Assembly: GCA_964429575.1 (NCBI GenBank)
Contig: CAYSCX010000063.1
Span: 1-9,509, forward strand
DNA from: CAYSCX01 sp964429575
GTDB lineage: Bacteria; Desulfobacterota; Binatia; Binatales; Binataceae
DNA length: 9,509 nucleotides
Direction: 5' to 3'
Under the pieces are notes generated by a model. It saw only the letters and a list, made by a program, of their open reading frames with translations, had not been told where the DNA came from and made no database searches. The translations under genes and the position numbers were made by a program. Position 1 is the stretch's first letter; each line of letters starts with the position of its first letter. Below are positions 1 to 4,946 of this stretch, one piece after another.

Positions 1-200
1 AGGCATTTTCAACATCCTGCTCCCTCTCTCGCGTCTCCCCCGGAGGGGGAGAAGACAACGATGGCAGCCAGTTTTCACGCAGGGCGTTGAGAATAAGGTC
101 GATGCCAATTCGGTATGCCAGGCTTTTCTCAACACCCTGCTAGTGAGTCGGCATTGCGCTAAGTAATCTAGCTGGCTCCCGCGAGCCGTCGAGGTGCAAG
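1..200. repeat. Left intergenic region carrying palindromic repeat elements
   Basis: No gene is seen here. The region holds three copies of a 13-base motif (CTCAACACCCTGC or close variants): plus orientation at 8-20 (two mismatches), minus orientation at 79-91 (one mismatch) and plus orientation at 128-140 (exact). The 79-91 and 128-140 copies form an inverted pair with a 36-base spacer. The 8-20 copy probably closes a similar element that began before the window. Between them, 34-41 and 45-52 form an 8-bp C/G-rich hairpin (TCTCCCCC / GGGGGAGA, loop GGA), resembling intergenic hairpins common in GC-rich proteobacterial genomes. A small 5-bp hairpin (174-178 / 183-187) precedes the ribosome site of the next gene. 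I see no convincing promoter. Confidence 0.75.
79..140. repeat. Inverted-repeat element, left copy (13-bp arms, 36-nt spacer)
   Basis: The arms are GCAGGGCGTTGAG at 79-91 and CTCAACACCCTGC at 128-140, reverse complements apart from one base. The spacer (92-127) is 36 bases, exactly as in the element at 9407-9468. The spacers of the two copies do not look alike, so the shared parts are the arms and the geometry. This fits a REP- or MITE-like dispersed palindrome. No transposase is present in the window. Confidence 0.7.
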
Positions 201-203
201 GTG
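191..203 (+). promoter_or_regulatory. Ribosome binding site that fixes the GTG start of the aldo/keto reductase
   Basis: GAGG at 191-194 lies six bases before the GTG at 201. The encoded N-terminus begins directly before the first strand of the AKR barrel, so this GTG is favoured over any internal start. Confidence 0.6.
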
Positions 204-1079
204 ATCGAGAAGAGCCCGTTCGGAAGAACCGGCCATCAGAGCACGCGCGTAATCTTCGGCGCCGCCGCATTGGGCGCAACGAAGCAGGAGAAAGCCGATC
301 AGGTGCTCGACATCCTGATCGAATACGGCATCAACCACATCGACACGGCCGCATCTTATGGAGAATCGGAGTTGAGGATCGGTCCATGGATGCGGGAGCA
401 CCGCAAGCGCTTCTTCCTCGCCACCAAGACCGGCGATCGTACTTATCAGGGCGCGCGGGACAGTCTTCATCGATCGCTAGAGCGGCTGTGCGTCGATCAC
501 GTGGATCTGATTCAGCTGCACAATCTCGTCGAGGAAGAGGACTGGGAGACGGCCGTTGGCCCGCACGGCGCGCTGGAAGCGCTGGTGGAGGCGCGTTCGC
601 AGGGGTTGGTGCGGTTCATCGGAGTGACCGGTCACGGCACGCGTGTCGCTGCGATGCATCGGCAGAGCCTCGAGCGGTTCGCCTTCGACTCCGTGCTGCT
701 TCCCTACAATTTCACCATGATGTCGATCGGCCAGTATGCCACCGATGTCGAAGCGTTGCTGAAACTGTGCGGTGACCGAGGCGTGGCAACCCAGACCATC
801 AAGTCGGCTGCACGGCGGCGATGGCAGAACGGCGACCAGCGGAAATTCAGCTGGTACGAGCCGCTCCGCGATCGCGACGCGCTCCGCAGAGCGGTCCACT
901 TCGTGCTGAGCCGGCCCGGGCTATTCCTCAATACCTCGAGCGACACGACCATCCTGCGCGATGTTCTCGATGCGGCCAGTGACGCGCCGAAGCAGCCTGC
1001 GCGCGCCGAGTTGGAAGCCGACGTCGCGCATTACGCGATGGAGCCGCTTTTCATCCTGGGGGTGTCGGATACGATTTAA
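201..1079 (+). CDS. Aldo/keto reductase (AKR superfamily)
   Basis: The product is a 292-residue soluble protein with the (beta/alpha)8 barrel pattern of NAD(P)H-dependent aldo/keto reductases, which interconvert carbonyls and alcohols in the cytoplasm. The catalytic tetrad is visible: Asp48 and Tyr53 in the segment IDTAASYG, Lys76 in LATKTGD and His107 in IQLHNL. The family signature GxxxxGVTGHG-type segment lies near 135-145, and the late N-T-S-S-D-T-T segment near 244-250 fits the cofactor phosphate-binding end of the barrel. Length is at the short end of the family. The start is GTG with a GAGG site six bases upstream. The gene stands 64 bases before the rhodanese gene on the same strand, so the two may be co-transcribed. 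The substrate cannot be predicted from this sequence. Family membership is near certain. Confidence 0.92.
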   Translation: MIEKSPFGRTGHQSTRVIFGAAALGATKQEKADQVLDILIEYGINHIDTAASYGESELRIGPWMREHRKRFFLATKTGDRTYQGARDSLHRSLERLCVDHVDLIQLHNLVEEEDWETAVGPHGALEALVEARSQGLVRFIGVTGHGTRVAAMHRQSLERFAFDSVLLPYNFTMMSIGQYATDVEALLKLCGDRGVATQTIKSAARRRWQNGDQRKFSWYEPLRDRDALRRAVHFVLSRPGLFLNTSSDTTILRDVLDAASDAPKQPARAELEADVAHYAMEPLFILGVSDTI

Positions 1080-1143
1080 CCGTTTGCGAGTTGAGCGGCG
1101 ACGATTGCGCGCGCGCGCTAGGGAATGATCCGAAGGAGTATCT

Positions 1144-1548
1144 ATGGCGCTAAAGCTGAAGAAGGGCGTCAAGGAATTGCTCGCGGAGGCGAACGCGGAG
1201 GTCGAGACGGTCAGCGCCGAGGACGCTTTGAAACTCAAGGATGACGCCGCCGTAGTGTTCGTGGACATCCGCGACATTCGCGAACTTGACCGCGACGGCC
1301 GGATTCCGGGGGCGTTCCACGCGCCGCGCGGGATGCTCGAATTTTGGGTCGATCCGGAGAGTCCGTACTACAGGGAAATCTTTAGTTCCGGCAAGAAGTT
1401 CCTCTTCTTTTGAGCGGGCGGAGGAAGATCTGCGCTGGCAGCGCAGGCACTCAAGCACATGGGTCTCGAGCCGGTATGCCACATGGGCGGCGGCTTCACC
1501 GCGTGGAAGGCCGCGGGCGGTCCGGTCGAAGCTGGCAAGAAACCCTGA
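1144..1548 (+). CDS. Single-domain rhodanese, predicted selenoprotein (in-frame TGA at the catalytic position)
   Basis: Reading from ATG 1144 through a TGA at 1411-1413 to the TGA at 1546-1548 gives a 134-residue rhodanese. The first part has the expected domain start: FVDIRD (Asp41, Arg43) and GRIPGAFHAPRG (52-63). The strand KKFLFF leads straight into codon 90, which is TGA, followed by A-G-G-G-R-S-A-L-A-A. In rhodaneses this is where the persulfide-forming cysteine starts the CxxGxR active-site loop. After it come HMGLEPVCHMGGGFTAWK and GGPVE, the normal C-terminal half, in the same frame and with no decay. A hairpin follows at SECIS distance (see 1429-1447). Family members transfer sulfane sulfur or handle thiols in the cytoplasm. 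Selenocysteine would make residue 90 a selenol. TGA also ends this gene and the gene at 4947-6479, so wholesale UGA reassignment is unlikely. The start has a strong AAGGAG five bases upstream (1133-1138). Alternatives are a TGC/TGT-to-TGA mutation or an assembly error. Confidence 0.82.
1411..1413 (+). other. Candidate selenocysteine codon (UGA) at the rhodanese active site
   Basis: This TGA is codon 90 of the rhodanese frame. It falls exactly where the catalytic cysteine of the active-site loop belongs (residues 90-96: U-A-G-G-G-R-S). A premature stop from random mutation would be unlikely to land on the one residue most often replaced by selenocysteine in redox enzymes. Insertion would need selA, selB, selC and selD, none of which is in this window. 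Confidence 0.75.
1429..1447 (+). promoter_or_regulatory. Candidate bacterial SECIS hairpin downstream of the UGA codon
   Basis: CTGCGCT (1430-1436) pairs perfectly with AGCGCAG (1440-1446), leaving the three-base loop GGC (1437-1439). A U-G wobble (1429/1447) adds an eighth pair. The stem begins 16 bases after the UGA, and the first loop G is the 24th base after it. Bacterial SECIS elements recognised by SelB lie inside the coding region just 3' of UGA, with an apical loop roughly 16-37 bases away and a G in the first two loop positions, as in E. coli fdhF where the loop contains GGU. This hairpin meets those criteria. The helix is read as codons S96 to A102, so the coding constraint is shared. 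Confidence 0.65.
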
Positions 1549-1633
1549 TCCCGCGATGGTCGATTACTGCGAGCCGGTGGCGCTTTTCAGCGTCTGCCGC
1601 GCTTGGGGACCACCCGCAGGCGCGGTCTCTCGG
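1549..1633. other. Short convergent intergenic region
   Basis: Eighty-five bases separate the 3' ends of the rhodanese (+) and the desaturase (-). A 6-bp inverted repeat (CCGCGC 1597-1602 / GCGCGG 1620-1625) with a 17-base loop is the only candidate structure. It lacks a T-run, so I do not call it a terminator. Confidence 0.4.
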
Positions 1634-2509
1634 TTATGACGCCGAGCCGGGGGTCCGTGAGCGCCGCACGTTGCTGGCAAGCCCCATCCTTTCGAAGATG
1701 CAAATCACGGCGTAGCCCACGTCCGGTTGCCGCCATGTCTGTCCCAACCGCGCCCCAGCCGGGCGCGCGTGATGGTTGCGATGCCAGTTTTCACCCTGGA
1801 AGAAGTGCATCAAGCCGAGCCAGCGCACATTGCGGCTGGAATCCTCGCCAACCGGAGTGTCGGGCTGACTATGGCATACGCTGTTGACGAAACACTGCGC
1901 GTGGAGTGAGAAGACCAACCGGATCGCTCCCAGCCAGAAGAAGGCGCAAAGGCCGAAATACAATCCGCCAAAAAATGACAACGCGAGAATAGGTGGCTGC
2001 AGGGGCCGCCAGAACCGATATAAGGGTCGGTCAAGATCGGGGCAGACGAGTGCAACCGAAGGCGACTCCGCCTGCCACAACCATCGCAGATGAGCCCACC
2101 AGAACCCGCGCCACACCGGACTCGAGAGATCCTCGGCAGTGTCGGCATGGGCGTGATGGACGCGATGACTGGCCACCCAAGTGGTTGGCGATCCCGAGCC
2201 GTTAAGAATCGCGAAAAATGTGAGCACCCCGGATATCCACGGATCGAGCCGCAGAGCCCGATGAGCGAGCGACCGGTGGTAGCATATCGTCGTACCGAGT
2301 CCGCCGATCCAACTCAGGCTTACGGCAGCCAAAAGGACACGCCAGTCTGGCAGAGGAAACAGGATCAGGCCCACTACGGCAGTTGCGTGTATGAGAATAA
2401 ACCAGGGGAGAATCCCGCGATCCTGCCTGGTGGTGCGCCACCACGGCCACTCCGACGCTGGGCTTATCAGCGAATCCGAAGGCCGGACCAATTGTTGGGC
2501 GTTTGCCAA
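1634..2509 (-). CDS. Fatty acyl desaturase (delta-9 acyl-CoA/acyl-lipid desaturase family)
   Basis: The product is a 291-residue integral membrane di-iron desaturase that introduces a double bond into fatty acyl chains using O2. All three histidine boxes are present: HRSLAH (His78, His83), HRVHH (His115, 118, 119) and NWHRNHH (His243, 246, 247). A further metal-ligand candidate is His203 in the segment SLHAQCFVNSVCH. Hydrophobic segments lie near 33-52, 57-75, 91-105 and 173-200, matching the paired-helix layout of the family. The end after box three (GLASNV region) is the normal family end, so the protein is complete. The start is TTG at 2507-2509, with GAGAGG upstream on the minus strand; the next in-frame methionine is residue 234, far too late. 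It lies 48 bases downstream of the helicase gene on the same strand and may share its transcript. The need for O2 implies an organism that meets oxygen at least at times. Confidence 0.93.
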   Translation of the reverse strand: MANAQQLVRPSDSLISPASEWPWWRTTRQDRGILPWFILIHATAVVGLILFPLPDWRVLLAAVSLSWIGGLGTTICYHRSLAHRALRLDPWISGVLTFFAILNGSGSPTTWVASHRVHHAHADTAEDLSSPVWRGFWWAHLRWLWQAESPSVALVCPDLDRPLYRFWRPLQPPILALSFFGGLYFGLCAFFWLGAIRLVFSLHAQCFVNSVCHSQPDTPVGEDSSRNVRWLGLMHFFQGENWHRNHHARPAGARLGQTWRQPDVGYAVICIFERMGLASNVRRSRTPGSAS

Positions 2510-2516
2510 ACCGCTT

Positions 2517-2523
2517 ACCTCTC
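2517..2523 (-). promoter_or_regulatory. Ribosome binding site that supports the desaturase TTG start
   Basis: On the minus strand this reads GAGAGGT and ends seven bases before the TTG start. There is no usable downstream ATG, so this site decides the start. Confidence 0.6.
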
Positions 2524-2557
2524 GACGACCGCGATCAGTTTTTCGCCAGATTGAGAA

Positions 2558-3766
2558 TCAGTGAGTGCGCACGTGGTTGCGCGAGGGACGGCGGCGCATC
2601 GCCGATGAGCGAAAGATCGTAACCGGCTTGCGAGCCACGATCTGGGGCGCGTCAAATCCCGCGACCGTTGCGCGCTCCAGTTTCTTGCCCAGCATTCGTT
2701 CGATTTCTCCCAGTGAAAGCCGCTCCTGCGGAGTTACCAGGCTCAGAGCCTCGCCGGCTTTACCCATTCTGGCCGTTCTGCCGATGCGATGGATATAGGT
2801 CTCCGATGCGTCGGGCAGGTCAAAGTTAATGATGTGGGAAACGTCCGGAATGTCGAGTCCGCGAGCGGCGACATCCGTGGCGACCAGGACCTGGTAAGCG
2901 CGCTTGCGGAATCCCGCCAGCGCTGCGTTGCGTTGCTGCTGAGACCGGTCGCCATGAATCGCTACGGCTCGGATTCGGTTGCGCACCAGCATTTTCGCCA
3001 CGCGATCAGCGCGGCTCTTGGTGCGCGTGAACACGATCGCGCTGTCCACCTCGCCGCTCTTGAGGAGCTCCAGCAGCATCGGACCCTTGTTCTCCAGCGT
3101 TACCGGATAGATGGCCTGCCGGATGCTGGCTGGCGGAGCGCAAACCTCTCCAACATTCACCCGCGCCGGATCACGCAGGAACTCGCGTGCGACCATTTCT
3201 ACGCCCGCGCCCATCGTGGCCGAGAACATCAAGGTCTGGCGTTGTTTCGGGACCATCCGCAGGATGCGACGCAATTGCGGCAGGAAGCCCATGTCTAACA
3301 GCCGGTCGGCTTCATCGATGACGACAAACTCGATTCGATCGAGCTTGACCGTGCCGCGCTCGACATGGTCGATGAGGCGTCCGGGACAGGCGACCACGAC
3401 CTGTGCGCCGCTGCGCAGCGCGTCCACCTGCCGGGTCATTGATTCGCCGCCCACGATGACCGCTGCGCGCAGGCGGGTGTTGCGCGAAAGCAGATCAAAC
3501 TCGCGGGCGATTTGAGCCGCCAGTTCGCGCGTCGGCGCCAGGATAAGGGCGCTCACGCCGCTGGTTCGGCTGCCATGAAGGCGGTCGAGCATCGGCAGCA
3601 GAAAGGCGGCCGTCTTGCCGCTGCCGGTCTCGGCAGTAGCGACAAGATCGCGTCCGGCCAGGGCTACCGGGATCGCGCCTGATTGAATCGCGGTTGGCTG
3701 GTGATGTCCGCGGTCGCGGACCGAGCGTAGTGTTTCGGGTGAAAGGGCGAGTGCAGAAAAAGACAA
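2558..3766 (-). CDS. DEAD-box ATP-dependent RNA helicase, RhlE-like
   Basis: A 402-residue cytoplasmic RNA helicase that uses ATP to unwind short RNA duplexes, typically in ribosome assembly, mRNA decay or cold adaptation. All family motifs occur in order: Q motif with Phe3 and PTAIQ (24-28), motif I AETGSGKT (45-52), Ia PTRELA (78-83), GG (106-107), Ib CPGR (127-130, Cys where Thr is usual), II DEAD (151-154), III SAT (182-184), IV IVFTRT (244-249), V ATDVAARGLD (296-305) and VI HRIGRTARMG (326-335). The C-terminal tail after about 370 is short and basic (RRRPSR). Long RhlE, CsdA or DbpA-type extensions are absent, so this is a compact core helicase. The start is TTG at 3764-3766 with GGAGT five bases upstream, which places Phe3 correctly for the Q motif. 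An ATG a few bases upstream is in another frame. The exact subfamily (RhlE versus other) is inferred from overall resemblance. Confidence 0.93.
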   Translation of the reverse strand: MSFSALALSPETLRSVRDRGHHQPTAIQSGAIPVALAGRDLVATAETGSGKTAAFLLPMLDRLHGSRTSGVSALILAPTRELAAQIAREFDLLSRNTRLRAAVIVGGESMTRQVDALRSGAQVVVACPGRLIDHVERGTVKLDRIEFVVIDEADRLLDMGFLPQLRRILRMVPKQRQTLMFSATMGAGVEMVAREFLRDPARVNVGEVCAPPASIRQAIYPVTLENKGPMLLELLKSGEVDSAIVFTRTKSRADRVAKMLVRNRIRAVAIHGDRSQQQRNAALAGFRKRAYQVLVATDVAARGLDIPDVSHIINFDLPDASETYIHRIGRTARMGKAGEALSLVTPQERLSLGEIERMLGKKLERATVAGFDAPQIVARKPVTIFRSSAMRRRPSRNHVRTH

Positions 3767-3770
3767 ACGA

Positions 3771-3775
3771 ACTCC
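3771..3775 (-). promoter_or_regulatory. Ribosome binding site that supports the helicase TTG start
   Basis: Minus-strand GGAGT lies about five bases before the TTG start. The nearby minus-strand ATG (3775-3777) overlaps this site but reads out of frame with the helicase, so it is not the start. Confidence 0.6.
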
Positions 3776-3818
3776 ATTTTCAGAGCCAGCGGATTCAAGT
3801 TAGGCGGTGAGGCCGAAC

Positions 3819-3836
3819 GGTTGGTTCTGGTTGGTT
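3819..3836 (+). repeat. GGTTGGTT direct repeat, two-tetrad G-quadruplex motif
   Basis: GGTTGGTT occurs at 3819-3826 and again at 3829-3836, separated by CT. The core has four GG runs with loops TT, TTCT and TT, the same plan as the thrombin-binding G-quadruplex aptamer sequence. It lies 50-70 bases upstream of the helicase start; in its minus-strand mRNA the repeat would be C-rich. Confidence 0.5.
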
Positions 3837-3985
3837 TAATATGGCGTCGCGGAATCCGACGCGCGCTTTGAGCCACTATTGGCTACGCCTCACTGTACGG
3901 GTAGCAGTCGGCCCAATCAAGGGCCCGTGAGCTTCATGGCCGCGCACGACTCGCCCGTCAAGGCGATCGTCGCGCAAGTCCGATC

Positions 3986-4075
3986 GCAGCAGCCAGGCTC
4001 GACGGGGCAGTCGACTGGGACGAAGTCGCCAACCTGCTCAAGGAAAGTCATGCGGCGGCATCGAGCAAGCAGCTG
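3986..4075 (+). pseudogene. Possible vestige of a MmcQ/YjbR-like gene 3' end
   Basis: One frame (codons starting 3986, 3989 and so on) reads A-A-A-R-L-D-G-A-V-D-W-D-E-V-A-N-L-L-K-E-S-H and continues to S-S-K-Q-L. The segment LDGxxDWDEVxxLLxES followed by K-x-L resembles the C-terminal helix region of MmcQ/YjbR-fold (DUF419) proteins. Nothing matching the rest of that fold is found upstream in any frame. The frame then runs on through unrelated-looking sequence to a stop at 4172-4174. If real, it is a relic and not a working gene. This call rests on pattern memory alone. Confidence 0.25.
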
Positions 4076-4137
4076 ATGCCTGGCCCCCGCCGCCGCAAAC
4101 GCCCTGAGTCTCGTGATGCGGTGTTCGCTACAACGCT

Positions 4138-4172
4138 GGAATTCGGGATCCCGATTCCGGCCAGATCGGAAT
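4138..4172. repeat. Nested palindromic hairpin repeat
   Basis: GGAAT (4138-4142) pairs with ATTCC (4154-4158) around the perfect 10-base palindrome CGGGATCCCG (4144-4153), with one bulged T at 4143. The right arm is reused: ATTCCG (4154-4159) pairs with CGGAAT (4167-4172) across a 7-base loop. The end, CGGAATGAC, resembles the widespread proteobacterial intergenic repeat in which GGGAATGAC closes a hairpin. This may be a dispersed repeat or two alternative hairpins in the leader of the operon. Confidence 0.5.
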
Positions 4173-4419
4173 GACACGAGTTCACACTGAAACCATCGGC
4201 CGCGAGCAACGCAACGTCTCCGACGCTACCTCTCCCGCATTGGAGGTGTTAAGAAATAATCCTCGGCCAAGCCGCTGGGGTCTCGGCTGAATCATGGGAT
4301 TCGGATACGAGCATACTGAGAGGGCTCGGTAAATTTTAAGAGCAGATCGCGCGCGGGCCGGTCGCGTGGAGTCATTGAAGGATCCAAACTAAAAGGGATT
4401 GCGGGGAAAGGAGAAGATC

Positions 4420-4829
4420 ATGCCGCTACCGCAGGAAATCAGACCGATCAACAGCGAAGTAATGGATTCGTTCGCCAAAGCCTCGGAGATGGATTGGATT
4501 CCATCGGGAGACGATCCCAAACGAGCCTTCATGAAGATCCTGTGGACCGGTTCGGAAACCGGAACGTGGGCAGTCCTATTCCGATGGCTCAAAGGCTACT
4601 CCGCGCCGCCGCACAAGCATTTGAGTGCCGCCCATACGTTCGTAATTTCGGGCAAGTTACAAATCCGCACCGGCATCCTTAACGCCGGCGATTATGTGTA
4701 CGAAGCCAACGGCATGGTGCATGGAGCTACCACCGCGCTTGAAGACACTGAGTATATCTTCATCTGCAACGGACCGGTGCTCTTCTTCAACGAGAACAGC
4801 TTCACCTCGTATCTGGGCTGGGAGGAACT
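4420..4829 (+). CDS. Cupin-domain protein, 3' end lost in assembly gap
   Basis: At least 136 residues of a small single-domain beta-barrel cupin are visible before the N-run. Metal-site candidates are His65 and His67 in PPHKH, His72 in the following segment and His101 in MVHG. The run YSAPPHKHLSAAHTFVISG and the later GDYVYEANGMVHG match cupin motifs 1 and 2, closest in feel to 2,4'-dihydroxyacetophenone-dioxygenase-like cupins, though that is only resemblance. The start is ATG 4420 with AAAGGAG at 4407-4413. A TTG at 4399 is in frame but has no such site, and using it would place the site inside the gene. The missing end is probably short because the barrel is almost complete. The gene points toward the molybdoenzyme genes, so it may belong to the same operon as a metal-binding enzyme or a ligand sensor. 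The function is not known. Confidence 0.8.
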
Positions 4830-4929
4830 NNNNNNNNNNNNNNNNNNNNNNNNNNNNNNNNNNNNNNNNNNNNNNNNNNNNNNNNNNNNNNNNNNNNNNN
4901 NNNNNNNNNNNNNNNNNNNNNNNNNNNNN
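4830..4929. other. Scaffold gap of exactly 100 N
   Basis: Positions 4830-4929 are all N. A round 100 is the usual placeholder for a gap of unknown size, so the real distance between the cupin and the ferredoxin gene is undefined. It could hide the cupin stop and one or more further genes. Any frame translated across it is meaningless. Confidence 0.98.
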
Positions 4930-4946
4930 GAGAAGCGGAGCATTTC

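Larger units (their letters stand above)
3767..4419. other. Divergent intergenic region between helicase (-) and cupin (+)
   Basis: About 650 bases with no convincing complete gene. Open frames here lack any recognisable domain. Items seen: a GGTTGG repeat at 3819-3836, a weak trace of a degraded gene at 3986-4075 and nested palindromes at 4138-4172. A locally AT-richer stretch (about 4329-4343 and 4387-4396) lies before the cupin. The promoters for the helicase and for the cupin operon should both lie here, but no clear -35/-10 pair could be chosen with confidence. Confidence 0.6.

Noticed and set aside
1144..1413. A genuine truncated 89-residue rhodanese or plain pseudogene
   Set aside because: The frame downstream of the TGA stays open and fully conserved, the TGA is at the catalytic position and a SECIS-like hairpin follows. 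It remains the main alternative if the genome lacks the selenocysteine machinery.
1411..1413. Global reassignment of UGA (for example to Trp or Gly)
   Set aside because: TGA also ends the rhodanese and the fused ferredoxin gene at sensible positions, Trp is encoded by TGG and Gly by GGN throughout, and the position calls for Cys or Sec.
1410..1715. Open frames over the 3' half of the rhodanese and beyond (for example 1286-1639, 1410-1715 and 1603-1887, plus strand)
   Set aside because: Their translations show no domain, while the in-frame readthrough of the TGA gives a perfect rhodanese C-terminus. They are frame shadows.
3917..4177. A minus-strand cysteine-containing small protein in the divergent region
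   Set aside because: There is no recognisable motif and no good ribosome site, and its composition is typical of a shadow frame in GC-rich DNA.
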